Assembly (NCBI GenBank): GCA_023014365.1
Contig: JAEBUN010000018.1
Span: 620,001-684,000 of the forward strand
DNA from: Lepiota brunneoincarnata
Taxonomy: Eukaryota > Basidiomycota > Agaricomycetes > Agaricales > Agaricaceae
Length of the DNA: 64,000 bases
Direction of reading: 5' to 3'
Shown here: in pieces, positions 10,601 through 20,707 of the stretch
How the letters are laid out: every line of letters begins with the position of its first letter
How positions within the stretch are numbered: position 1 is the stretch's first letter
The notes under the pieces: generated by a model
What the model was told of the DNA's origin: nothing
What the model saw: only the letters and a program-made list of their open reading frames with translations
Databases searched by the model: none
Made by a program: the position numbers and the translations under genes

Positions 10601-11291
10601 CTCCGAGGAGCCAACGAACATTCCAGCAATAGGAGAGAAGTTTAAATACCTCGCCAAGATACGCCAAGAAGCCCAAGCTGCGCATGAACAAGCCAGACTA
10701 AAAATGGCTGCAAGATATAACCGGCCAGATATCAATCTAAAAGTTGGACAGAAGGTTTGGCTCGACAACCACAACCTCCCAATTCAGTACGCCTCAAAGA
10801 AACTGGCCCAACGCCGAGAAGGTCCCTTCACCATAACAAGAAAACTCGGACCTGTAACCTATGAACTAAAATTACCCATCAAATGGAAGATCCACAACAA
10901 GTTTCATGCGAGCCTCCTAATGCCTGCAGAAGAGAACGACACACATGGGGAATACAACACAGCCCCACCACCCGACCTTGTAAATGGAGAAGAAGAATAC
11001 GAGGTCGAGTCAATACTGTGCCACAGAAAATTCCGGAACAAGTATCAATTCCTAGTCAGATGGAAAGGATACCTTCCCACTGAGGATTCCTGGGAGCCAG
11101 AAGCAAACCTGGAGAACGCCAAGGAAGTCATTGAAGAATATAAAAGGGCCCACAAACTAGACAACCCCACCAATGACCCAACCACCCAACACTCGAGCAA
11201 CCACTCCAGACCTCCCAGAGCCAGACAACGATGGACGCCTTCTCATCCGGGAAAGAATCCTATCCCTGGCGAACCGCGTCGAAGGAAATAG
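7623..11291 (+). pseudogene. Pol polyprotein of chromovirus B (PR-RT-RH-IN-chromodomain), three TGA stops
   Basis: One frame, -1 relative to gag, is open from 7623 to 11291 except for TGA at 7761-7763, 8355-8357 and 9621-9623. In order: aspartic protease with LLDSGAAGNFI near 7800-7850; reverse transcriptase from about 8420 with the YMDD catalytic motif at 8871-8882; RNase H with FEIECDAS near 9310; integrase zinc region (GHPGI, then CGTCQQ near 10033) and DDE residues in MDLITDLPPDG, LSDRDPRF and GQTERFNQ; and a C-terminal chromodomain (EYEVESIL, FLVRWKGY, DSWEPEANL) around 10995-11140. Chromodomains of this family bind methylated histone H3 and steer integration to heterochromatin. Each TGA stands where related proteins carry arginine, so CGA to TGA is the likely change. 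No full-length Pol can be made from this copy. Confidence 0.9.
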
Positions 11292-12387
11292 CCAACCTAA
11301 CCCTGCCACCGATACCGCTGACAACCAACCAGACAGGACCAACAGTCCTTATATCATCCGGCATACCTTCCTTCCCTCCAACCAACCCGAGATACGATCC
11401 ATCCTTCTACACGAAGTTCCCTTTCATATTACCGGAACCCGTCTTAAACGCAGTCCAGCGATGGTACCCCTGGTCGACACCTGCTGGAAGACATTTACTG
11501 CTCTTCTGTATCACAAGCGCCTCGTCCACGACCGAGCAACAGAATTCGAAAAACTATGCGCCACTATTCTTTCTAGCGCAACAGAGGAACAGGACCGCAA
11601 TACCATTTCTGCCATGCTATCAACCGCTCTCACCGAATTCCCGTTCGAGAGTCCGATCCCAAGCCCAAGCAATGGAAGCGGAAGTCAGGACTGCCCTATC
11701 CTACCTATCGGGACCACCACCCAACCTTCCAACCCTCCCATGGTGGATACGAGTAACCAACCACCAAGTGTTGTACAAGCTATATCTGCTTCTAATGATG
11801 CCCCCATCGGGACTACCACCACTCACTTATCCACCACCCGAACTCGCTGCAATTGCTGCCGTCGATTCGGCCATATCAAAGCAGGATGCCCGCGCTACCA
11901 ATGTCGATATTGTCGAAAGATTGCCCCAGGCCATTACGAGAAGCACTGCGAGAGAAACCCTTACCAGCATCAACCCGCAAGTATGGTACCTGGCCTGTAT
12001 TGCCACCCACGAGGAATACCAAGCAGAGCTCGATCCCTCACACGCGAAACCACAAACAACAATATTCGACACATTGTTGCAAGCACCGAGCAGCGCCCCG
12101 CTTCAGCCAGACCCCTCCGCACCCGAATTCAAAATGCCCCCGTCGTCATTCCGACCACCAACGCCACCACCACATCTGCTAGCGGAAGTCACCGACTTCC
12201 TGAATCGATCCTTCGGCACACCCACCACCATTCACTCCAGAGAACCCATCATCATCGACCTCACCCAAGACCCGCCATCCCCAGACCACCAAGCTACCGA
12301 AGCGACTCCCCAGAACCCGACCCATACTTCGACTGGGACCCCATTGCCAAATCAAACATTACAGGAGAGCCTGTCGGATTATACTGA
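11173..12387 (+). CDS. Overlapping ORF with two zinc knuckles (chromovirus B)
   Basis: A 404-codon ORF from ATG 11173, overlapping the end of the chromodomain frame and lying +2 relative to ORF3. It contains CNCCRRFGHIKAGC, a textbook CX2CX4HX4C knuckle, followed at once by CRYCRKIAPGHYEKHC, a CX2CX6HX4C variant. The N-terminal half looks helical and charged, the C-terminal part is His/Arg/Pro-rich. Two adjacent knuckles are unlikely by chance, but the plus strand is poor in T here, which favours chance open frames. I cannot tell whether it is translated, whether it replaces ORF3, or both. Confidence 0.5.
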   Translation: MTQPPNTRATTPDLPEPDNDGRLLIRERILSLANRVEGNSQPNPATDTADNQPDRTNSPYIIRHTFLPSNQPEIRSILLHEVPFHITGTRLKRSPAMVPLVDTCWKTFTALLYHKRLVHDRATEFEKLCATILSSATEEQDRNTISAMLSTALTEFPFESPIPSPSNGSGSQDCPILPIGTTTQPSNPPMVDTSNQPPSVVQAISASNDAPIGTTTTHLSTTRTRCNCCRRFGHIKAGCPRYQCRYCRKIAPGHYEKHCERNPYQHQPASMVPGLYCHPRGIPSRARSLTRETTNNNIRHIVASTEQRPASARPLRTRIQNAPVVIPTTNATTTSASGSHRLPESILRHTHHHSLQRTHHHRPHPRPAIPRPPSYRSDSPEPDPYFDWDPIAKSNITGEPVGLY

Positions 12388-12802
12388 GGATATGTCTGAT
12401 GAGGACATCAGACCTTACGAAGGGGATAATGTTATGAACAGTCCAGACCGGGAGGAACAAGAACTACTGTTCGACTTTACAAGATGGGTACAGGAGACTA
12501 CAGACCAACTACGGGCACAAGAATACGAAGACGAGGAAGGGGAATATTACACCGCCATGCAGGACCTGGCGAGAGAAGCAGGAATGGAGATAACCTTGGA
12601 GGATATATTGGAATACCCCGAGGACGAGGAAGATAACCATGGATCAACCGACCCAACCTCCGATACGGATGGAAGCACCGAGAGAATGGAGAGCAAGAAC
12701 GGAGAGGATTCCATGGAGATACAATCGGGAGAAGAAGATTATGAGTCAGAGGAAAGCGATGGAACATCGCACAGCAGTAGCGAGAGTACTGACTCATTGT
12801 AA
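11231..12802 (+). CDS. ORF3 of chromovirus B, running into the 3' LTR
   Basis: A 523-codon ORF from ATG 11231, starting inside the chromodomain region and ending within U3 of the 3' LTR. About 401 residues come from internal sequence and 122 from the LTR. The N-terminal part is Pro-rich with scattered hydrophobic stretches. Near residue 345 is PIIIDLTQDPPSP, which fits the SUMO-interaction consensus (hydrophobic core followed by acidic residues). The LTR part is very acidic. The polypurine tract at 12419-12429 is inside the ORF. The layout recalls retroviral accessory genes that extend into U3. No homologous domain recognised. Confidence 0.55.
   Translation: MDAFSSGKESYPWRTASKEIANLTLPPIPLTTNQTGPTVLISSGIPSFPPTNPRYDPSFYTKFPFILPEPVLNAVQRWYPWSTPAGRHLLLFCITSASSTTEQQNSKNYAPLFFLAQQRNRTAIPFLPCYQPLSPNSRSRVRSQAQAMEAEVRTALSYLSGPPPNLPTLPWWIRVTNHQVLYKLYLLLMMPPSGLPPLTYPPPELAAIAAVDSAISKQDARATNVDIVERLPQAITRSTARETLTSINPQVWYLACIATHEEYQAELDPSHAKPQTTIFDTLLQAPSSAPLQPDPSAPEFKMPPSSFRPPTPPPHLLAEVTDFLNRSFGTPTTIHSREPIIIDLTQDPPSPDHQATEATPQNPTHTSTGTPLPNQTLQESLSDYTEDMSDEDIRPYEGDNVMNSPDREEQELLFDFTRWVQETTDQLRAQEYEDEEGEYYTAMQDLAREAGMEITLEDILEYPEDEEDNHGSTDPTSDTDGSTERMESKNGEDSMEIQSGEEDYESEESDGTSHSSSESTDSL
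12419..12429 (+). promoter_or_regulatory. Polypurine tract of chromovirus B
   Basis: GAAGGGGATAA directly abuts the 3' LTR start. Purine-rich tracts in this position prime plus-strand DNA synthesis. Confidence 0.65.
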
Positions 12803-13126
12803 TATAAATAACGCTAGGATGCCATCAGCCAGGATGTGCATCATGGTCAGGACTGCGCACGACCAGTAGAACAGCCAAGTAACCTATAACGAGTATATAG
12901 CACCTCATAGGTATATAAGGCCTGTACAAGTAGAGATTAAAGCCTTAAGCTTTAATCTTGTTAACAGCGGTCGTTTACCTCTCTGCCTTAACTTGGCGTC
13001 TTCCCTCGTTATCTCATTGAGCGCGATCCACTAAGCTCTATAAGGCCAACCGTCTCGGACACCTTTAGAGTGATTGAAGGCCGTCTCCAGTTATCCTCGG
13101 ATACAGAAGGAGCACGGATCATAACA
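12430..13126 (+). repeat. 3' LTR of chromovirus B
   Basis: 697 bp from TGTTATGAACAG to GGATCATAACA, matching the 5' LTR base for base as far as I can see, except for the fourth base. It contains the C-terminal 122 codons of ORF3. Confidence 0.93.
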
Positions 13127-15335
13127 ATAACGACTTCGGAAGCTGACTTGCATGTAGTAGTGCACGTGTGCGCTCGACAATTGTGCGATTTCGGCGCTCG
13201 GCAACTCCATTGTGCTGAGGGGTGTCGTGTACAGTAAGTTTAGTCTCTGTACCTCGGGATTTCAAGTAAGACTGAAAGTCGCTCGTGGTGTATTCCCCTC
13301 CCCTGTCTGAGTGCAGGGCCTTGATACGGGTGCCAAACTGTGTTTCGCACCATGCATCATAGTTCTGGTAGGCCTTGAAGACGTCAGATTTGTTGGATAA
13401 GAAGTTAACGTGAGTCCACCCCGAGAAATCATCAATAAAGGTCACGTAATAACGTTTGCCCCTTTTCGTCTCTACTCTCGCTGGTCCCCAGACATTGGAG
13501 TGGGTTTCCTCACCAAACGCTGAAGCCCACTCGCCCTCCCGAACTTTCAAAATTGGCAGCCGAGTTGCTTTGCCATAGGCACATGACTCGCAGAAGAAGT
13601 CGGTATCTGCTCCGTCCTCCAGCTTCAGGCCAGCTACCAGACCATCACAGACAAGCTTTCGAGCTGCTCCAGCACCAATATGGCCTAGACGACGGTGTAG
13701 CAAATCCAAGCTAAGTGGCTCGCTTACCACATTGGCTTCTTCCACTTCCTTTACTAGTTTGTATAGGCCTCGTCCTGTCCTTGGGATCTTGGCAATACGG
13801 GCACCACCGGTATCTCGGATAATGCACTTGCCATTCGCAAAGGTTGTCGAGAAGCCAGCATCGTCAAGTCGGCCAATCGACACGAGGGTGTATCCTGCTT
13901 CGGGTGAGTAAAGGACCTCACTCAGGTGAAGCTGCGATGAGGTAGCACCGTTCGGCAGCTCAATCACCACTTCTCCCTTTCCAACGGCATCGAACGCCTT
14001 CTTGTTCGCTGCACGTAAGGGTCGAGGGGGGATAGATTCAAAGGTTGCAAAGTTGTTGCGGTAAGGAGAGATGTGATTTGTCGCACCGGAGTCGAAAACT
14101 TCAACTCGGGTTTGGCTTGCCTCAGTGACGTTAGCGATTTCATCAGTAGCTATGTCGAAATCGCCAGTTTCCAGGTCATCAAGCTCGCTCACCGACTCCC
14201 CTTCACTCCATGACTCGGTAAGGGAGTAATCAGATTCAATTTCCACCCAGCTTGTGTTTGTTTCAGAGTCCGATAACTTGTCAACCATGAGGGAGTAGTC
14301 CTCATCATCGCTATCCACTGTAACGATATTCATGTTCCCACCCTTCTTGTTGGGTGCGCCTCCTCTCTCTCCTTCCTTCCTTTCACCAATAGGTTTCTTC
14401 GGATTAGGACAGTCCCGCTTCCAGTGCTCACCGCCACAATTCCAACATGGACCCTTCTTTTTCCCTTTTCCTTTCGGCTTTCCACCTCCATTACTCTTGC
14501 TTCCCTCTGTTACCAAAGCATCATCATGTTCAGTTTTGGCATTTCTGGCCCTAGATTGCTCAGGGTGAGCTCGGTCCCATTCGTCGCTGATCAGTATGAT
14601 CAAGATGTCGGGTTCGATAGTGTGTTGGAGGGAACTGTGTAATTGGGCCGCAGATAGTTGGTTCGCAGCGTACGATGCTAACCAACGAGGTAGGGATTGC
14701 AGTATTGCACTCCTATAATCGTCATCACTAATAATCACACCAACAGCACTCAGCTCGGCCTTTCGAGAACGGAGCTCGTTCAGGAACAAACGAACATCAC
14801 CCCTATCTGGGCATCGCATCGTCATAAACTCACGACGTAGCCTAGATTGCAAGAAGGCACTCTTGTAAGTATATTCTCGCTTTATGGTGTCCCACATTGT
14901 TTTGACCCTGTCGAGGCCAGCTGTGACCATCAATGTGGAATCTGGGAGACGTTGGGCAAGCAAGGAGTGAGCGATATTCTCGGTCCTTTTCCAAGTCTCT
15001 ACCATTTCCACAGTGACAACAGGGGCAGTTAGAGCTATCGTAGCAGGGGTGGTAGGAATAGCAGGAGTGGTCGTAGTAGCAGGAGCTGTGGTCTGGGGGG
15101 TGGTTGCTGTAGTAGCAGGAGCAATAGCTTGGGGAGTAGTAGAAGGAATGACAGTGGGTTGAGTTGCACCGGTAGGGGGTGAGAGCACAGGACATGGTGT
15201 ACTACCATCGAAATGACCCCAGAGTCCTTTGCCTTGTATTACAGTCTGGAAGCGTAGCGAGAATATCGCCCAGTTTCCACCAGACACATCCAACTTTGGC
15301 ACCGACGCAGGGAGTACATCATTCATGGTAGACAT
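13127..15335 (-). pseudogene. Copia gag-pol polyprotein, truncated in integrase
   Basis: The frame starts at ATG 15335 and runs about 737 codons without a stop. In order: gag-like region with a long Thr/Pro/Ala-rich insert, zinc knuckle CWNCGGEHWKRDC, acidic linker, aspartic protease VFDSGATNHI, the pre-integrase HHCC module (LLHRRLGHIG ... CESCAYGK), and the integrase core with FIDDFSGW, LHSDRGGEY and HNGVAERRNR giving the D, D and E catalytic residues. This protease-integrase-first order is diagnostic of copia elements. The frame is cut just after the integrase Glu region by the junction at 13126/13127, so the reverse transcriptase is lost. Confidence 0.88.
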
Positions 15336-15370
15336 CACTGTAGATTATTTGTTTGGTAGCGCAATGGGGC

Positions 15371-15383
15371 GGGGCCCATAACC
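15371..15383 (-). promoter_or_regulatory. Copia primer-binding site (initiator tRNA-Met anticodon type)
   Basis: On the minus strand GGTTATGGGCCCC directly follows the LTR. It is complementary to the anticodon arm of initiator tRNA-Met (GGGCCCATAACC), as in elements primed by a cleaved half of that tRNA. Confidence 0.7.
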
Positions 15384-16238
15384 TGTAAAGATATGAAACG
15401 TATATATTCAGCCTCGGCGCGAGAGCTGAGAGCTCGATGAAGTACCTGTAAAGATATGAAACGTATATACTACGTAGCGTGATTAGTACAGTAATTAAGA
15501 GAGCATATAAGGAGACTTACTTCAGCCTCGGCGCGAGAGCTGAAGTATAACTACACGAATAAGACAGTATTTATATCTACACTGGTCTACAGGTGATTGT
15601 CCAAAGGACAATAAACACAATAACATGATAGAACAATAACGGCGGCAGGAACATGTGAGGTACAAAAGAACCAAGACAGCAGTAAACATACAAGTAAGAT
15701 GTACAGCGGGACTCGGGACGCGTTTGCGAACGCCGACAATATTGACTGCCGAGCTCATAAGTGAGCTCGGAACTTTATATACAAGTAAATTATTGTACTA
15801 GCTATGTTTTCTGTACCGAAACGGATCGAAAAATCGAGAGATAATTATACTAGAACAAATCTGGAGAATAAGGAACGTGAAACAGGAGAGATTGTGAAGT
15901 TTTCACGACTACGTTAACAGGGAAATAGGAAAACAGAATAGAAAAGATGAAAGGGGTGGTATGCGAGGCTCAGAGGAGTCTATATATGGGGAGAAAACTT
16001 ATGCTATGGTTCAAGTTCAGGGAAAGGAATAGAAAAGTAGTGAAAATTTATTTGTTAGGGAATGTAAGAGGTTTCGAGTGAAAGGGATATGTCGCGAAAT
16101 GATAACGGCTTTGTTCAGCTGGGCGCTCCAAGTTTCTTGATCCGAGTTTGGATTTCGGGTTCCGAGTTCGGGTTCCGAGTCCTACGAGAGGTGGCATAGG
16201 GCAGCCTTTGCAGGTGTAGCCGCTTGCCCACCTCTACA
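15384..16238 (-). repeat. Copia 5' LTR (855 bp)
   Basis: On the minus strand it begins TGTAGAGGTGGGC and ends TTTACA next to the primer-binding site. About 490 bp at its outer side match the solo LTR at 25841-26340; the inner part is different. The inner part has internal duplications: the 26-bp segment at 15381-15406, which straddles the LTR end, recurs at 15444-15469, and the near-palindromic segment at 15407-15429 recurs at 15521-15543. Confidence 0.8.
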
Positions 16239-18399
16239 CCAGTTTAGTTAATTCTCGTCCTTGACATGCTGTATGATGGTCCATTACTGCAGGGTTCAGA
16301 TCATTCACCAAGGGTGGCGGGCTTCGTCATGAAGTTGGCTGTACACACCTTGCAGATAAGTCCCCAGAGCCTCGTCTTTTTATCAATTCTTTTCATAAAG
16401 TCAATCCCTAACCAACTACGAATTGCTCTTGAAATGCATTTACAAAGTCACAACCCAATACCCAAAACTCTCTCGTACTTGGCTCATCCCTGAGGTCGGG
16501 GGACTTACGCGGGTTTCGCCGTTGCAAAGGGGTTCATCGGAGGGCTTAACCGCTGCCCCAACCCGCCTTGGCTCGTGTAGCAACAGAATTGAATTACCTA
16601 ACTTAGGGTGGCTATGGGGGAGTGTGGACTAATTGAATCAGTCTACCGTACCGGCTAATGATGCTGGGGTGCACCCGGACCCGTATAGGTGAGATAGGGG
16701 GGGCCTGAGGCGGCACGGCAGCTGGATGAGTGGCCGGCCCAATGCGTGGTCTTATGTAGAATCCTTAGCCACACCTCTTACCTAAGCTCAGGCCGGCCAT
16801 CTCCGAAGACAGGGCAGCTAGTTGCGAAGAGTGCGGTGTCTTGGGTTGAACCACGAAGGACAAATTAAGAGACTAAACGGATCTTTGAACTCAGAATTAA
16901 CGAAATTCTCCGCTACTAAGTCACGATCCGTCCATCCTCCCTCCTCTCAACGTTTGTGGGAACGCACAACTCACCTACGAGTGACTGGACTCTCCTCGGT
17001 GACCAGCCTTCGGTGCTCCGAGCTCCTCCCACCTGCCTGGCCGACACAGCATCTGAACGGACTCATTAAGAAGGAAACAGAACGTGCTAGCACTTACGGA
17101 CAGTGTAATGTGTGCTTCGCTTGGTGACAAGCTGTTGTATCAACACCAAGCGTGTGGACAATAAGCACATGCCCGATGTCCGAGTTAGACGACGGATTTT
17201 TTACCGGAACCTTAAACCTATTTCTGCGCGAGTCCAGAAGCTTGCCTTCTAACTTCAATTTCATATGGCATTGTCATCACTGTACGCAGCTTGAAGAATA
17301 TTCCTCGCCGTCACCTAGCAATCCCCAATGCCGTCCCACCGATCTTCCTTTGTGTCTGGGGATTCTCTACCTTCCAAAGCTCGGAACAATCAGTCGAATC
17401 ACAGTCCTTGACGAACGTGAGCCACTCATCAAGATCCTGTTTAAGTGCACAGGTGCCAATACGGATGCTCACTCCCATCATCGCTCCTCGAATTTCTTCG
17501 CCGCTTACCAAAAGCCCTTCGTAGACCGACCCTCAGCCATTATAAATCTTGAGAGGGGAGCTCAAGACCATCCTTCAACGATCTTTGCCTTTGCGATTGC
17601 TGTCATTGCGTTGTAGCATCAAGAATGTGTTGAAGGATGCGATTTGCACGCTCGCTCTAACCTCGAGCTCTGCCGGCAACAAAGTTCATGCATCACCCGC
17701 CCTGAACAGACTTACCCTGAGGGCAATATGTGAGTGTGATTCCTACTCCGGTTCCGAGGGAAAGGATGAGCATTGTTGTGTTCATGTCTGGATGAACTTC
17801 AATAGGTCCTCCTTGGTATCTTGGAACAAAGATAGAAGGAGGCAACGGGTGCTTTCAAACTTGACATTTCAGGTTTTATTTCGACGGAACCCAGATCATC
17901 GGCACATCCAGGTTCAAGGCATAGATGTGCTCAAGTCGAGCAGAAAAGTTGAGGTCCGAACTTACGTCTGCAGTCTTACGTTTGCGCCCTAATAGTAAAG
18001 GTGCGGACTCGGAGGTTTCACATGTAGCAACGGATAACGTAGGGATAGGCATCCACAAGCCCAAGAATGTGTGTTTTAAATTCGCATGTTTTCATTTTCC
18101 GGTGTGCCGAGGCAGCGTAGTGAGTGTATAAGATATAGTTGGAAACCAACCGGGTTGGGAAGAAATCCATCCGTAGGCGCTGTCACGTGATAGACCCGCC
18201 AGACACAGGTGATCCTTAGGCACAGATCAAAGTGAGGGTCGCGCCTCTTTCAACCTGACAGAACTCTCCTCGTTGACTCTTGGTTGCGACAGATGCAGAC
18301 CCGACGGCCGCCGAGGGTGGCAGATAGCGCGGTATATGAAGCCTTGTTGTCGCGACCCAGATTTTTCTCCTGCCATCTCACCATCTTCTCATATCTCTG
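16239..18399. other. Intergenic, partly duplicated; no gene recognised
   Basis: Segments 16250-16500 and 16860-17050 recur in diverged form at 21270-21570 and 21580-21850, so this is old duplicated sequence. A minus-strand frame at 17311-17511 and scattered minus-strand pieces to 18064 read somewhat like protein, but no domain or consistent exon chain could be built. The last 200 bases before 18400 are the probable promoter of the carboxylesterase gene. Confidence 0.35.
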
Positions 18400-20707
18400 A
18401 TGCGACTCTCCCTTGCATTAGGCGTATCATTGATCATAGGAGCAGCTTGTGCTGCACCACCGACACCTGTCGTTGATCTCGGCTATGGGAAATACCAAGG
18501 AAGGGTAAACAACGAAACTGGAAACATTGAATTTTTGGGCATACGGTATGCGGCAGCCCCTACAGGTACTTATGTTCTTTTTGTCTCTCGATATACCCGT
18601 CATCCAGTCATCCTATAGGCCGGCTTCGCTGGAGAAAGCCTCAACCCCCTGAAGCTACTCCTGGCATCCAGTTAGCGAACACCCAACCCAATCTTTGCTG
18701 GCAGGCCGTATTGGGAACCAAGCCCTCTTCCCCGTTCCACCCTACCCACACCCGTCGTCAGGTCCCCAGTTTACCCCCCCAGTCGGAGGATTGCCTTTTC
18801 CTCAAGTACGTTCACGAGCCACGATATTTGTTATACATACCCAGTGATGATATGTCAGTGTTGTGATCCCAGCCTCGGGGAAGCGAGATCTCCCAGTTGT
18901 TGTTTGGATCCATGGGTTAGTAGTCTCTCTGGTTCCCCTCCTAGCCTCAATTTTAACAAAATTGCAGAGGAGGTTATTTCTCCGGTGGTGCCATTTTCTA
19001 CGACGGCAACGATTTGACCCCTCAAGCGGGAGGTGAAGTTGTCGTCGTGAACATTCAGTATCGATTGGGCGTTTTGGGATTCCTTAGTGGTGAGAAGGTC
19101 CATGATGGAGGTGTCTTGAATGCCGGACTTCGTGAGGGTATTTTTCTCGAACCGAAACAATCAGGTCATTAAAACGTGGGCCAGTCGACCAACAGTTCGC
19201 CCTTCAGTGGGTACAACGTCATGTAAGCCTTTTGTGACACGCTCTTGCTAGTTGCATTAAATGAGATATTGTTAGATCAGCAAGTTCGGAGGAGATCCCG
19301 CTAGGGTGACAATTTGGGGAGAATCTGCTGGTGAATATTACCCAGATGGTATCTCCTTTTTTCACTCACCTTCTTCCCAAAGGTGCTGGCTCCGTCATTC
19401 AGCATGTCATTGCAAATAATGGCAACACAAAACCTCCTCTTTTTCGCGCGGCTATCGCGAGCTCCATATATCTCCCACCCCAATATGCCTTCAATGACCG
19501 GATCCCAGAGGTAATGTGTTGATATCCCTATTTCATCCCTCGCTTTCCTCGCTTATCCCGAGCACTAGCAAATTTTCAAAGACGTGGTTGACCAATCAGG
19601 GTACGCGTAATAGTCGTTTTCGTACTCTCGACTGACACAATGTATCGGTTCAACAGGTGTTCCGCTGCCCCAGATGCTCTCAACTGTCTACGCCAAGTGG
19701 ACGTCGACATTCTCAACAAAGTCAACCTCAACATCACTGAAAACCAATTCTTCGGGACCTGTATCTTCGTTCCTGTCGTGGATGGCAAACTCATAACGAA
19801 ACGGCCAACTCAACAACTGCGCCAAGGAAGACTGAATGGTGTGCGTGTCTCTTTCTTCTATAACATTTGGGAATTTACCCATGTGGAAATTGGTCAGAAG
19901 GCGCTCCTTGCTGTGACAAATACCTTCGAGGGCACACCTCTCGTTGACAGCCGCACCGCTGATACCGTAACGACTCCGGAATATCTCGCAAATTTATTTC
20001 CGGAAATGAAGAGGAAGCATATCGCTGCTGGCACTGCTCAGTATGCGGACCTCGGCGCGCCAATTGATCAAGCCAGAGCTATCATGGGCGAAGGTGGGTC
20101 TGCGACTTTCTCTCATTAGTGCTCATACTGAAAATTTTACCTAGCGATCTTCATTTGTCCGACATATTTCTTGCTTCGTGCATTCAAGGGTAAAGGCTTT
20201 AAGGTACGTGGATGCTTTTTACAATTTAGATTATAGTTTTGGACTCTCGACAATAGGGCGAGTTCGCCGTTCCACCTGCACTCCACGGAGATGATGTTCT
20301 CTACTACTTCCCTCAGTACGTTCTCATTTCTCGTACTCTCACCCCTTGTTTGTCTCACCGCGTTTATTCAAAAGTGCGATTGTTAAAGTATCTTCACCCT
20401 TGGATAATTCTGAGTTCGTCAACAACTTTAGCCAATCGTTCATGAATTTTGTCCTGGCGATGAATCCGAACGTGAAGTGGGACCCATCAAATACTTTGCC
20501 TCAGTGGCCGAAGTGGAATAAGGGGGGTCGAGCGGAAATGGTGTTTAGTAAAACTGAGTCGGATGCGCCTGTGTTCGAGTTGGCAAGAACGGGTAAGGAT
20601 TTGATGAGTCGTTGCGAGTGAGTGTGGATCACTTTTTTTTAGTTCGATTAGGTTGCTGATATGATCTTAGCTTTTGGGAGAACGTTAGCGCGTTTACAGC
20701 CCAGTAG
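18400..20707 (+). CDS. Secreted type-B carboxylesterase, 14 exons, intact
   Basis: Fourteen exons with GT-AG junctions keep one frame: 18400-18565, 18619-18805, 18859-18915, 18968-19131, 19185-19222, 19276-19330, 19383-19510, 19569-19600, 19657-19840, 19898-20093, 20145-20203, 20257-20315, 20375-20617 and 20671-20707. They total 1605 nt, or 534 residues. The N-terminus is a signal peptide (MRLSLALGVSLIIGAACA). Family landmarks follow: FLGIRYAAAPTG, SEDCLFL, the oxyanion segment IHGGGYFSGG, the nucleophile elbow GESAG (catalytic Ser), and LHGDD near the C-terminus, a likely site of the catalytic His. The enzyme should hydrolyse carboxylic esters outside the cell; the substrate is unknown. A broken inverted copy lies at 24993-26905. 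Confidence 0.85.

Larger units (their letters stand above)
4887..13126 (+). mobile_element. Ty3/gypsy chromovirus B, near full length
   Basis: An 8240-bp element with two 697-bp LTRs that I read as identical except for one base near the 5' tip. In between are a self-priming site, gag with CCHC knuckle, pol in the order protease, reverse transcriptase, RNase H, integrase and chromodomain, a third coding region, and a polypurine tract. The pol order and terminal chromodomain place it among chromoviruses. The flanks are a truncated gypsy gag (left) and a truncated copia integrase (right). The adjacent 5-bp sequences (AAACC left, ATAAC right) do not match, so there is no target-site duplication. 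Three TGA codons interrupt pol. Confidence 0.92.
13127..16238 (-). mobile_element. Ty1/copia retrotransposon, truncated
   Basis: Minus-strand element with one LTR (15384-16238), a copia-type primer-binding site, and a gag-pol frame that stops within the integrase where the chromovirus 3' LTR begins. Reverse transcriptase, RNase H and the other LTR are missing. A related solo LTR is at 25841-26550. Confidence 0.88.

Noticed and set aside
15345..15383. tRNA gene next to the copia LTR
   Set aside because: Only part of a tRNA-like sequence is present, with no T arm or acceptor pairing. It is better explained as the primer-binding site.
17152..17616. 154-codon plus-strand ORF
   Set aside because: No domain, no intact duplicate, and the opposite strand is equally open. 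The composition gives no support.
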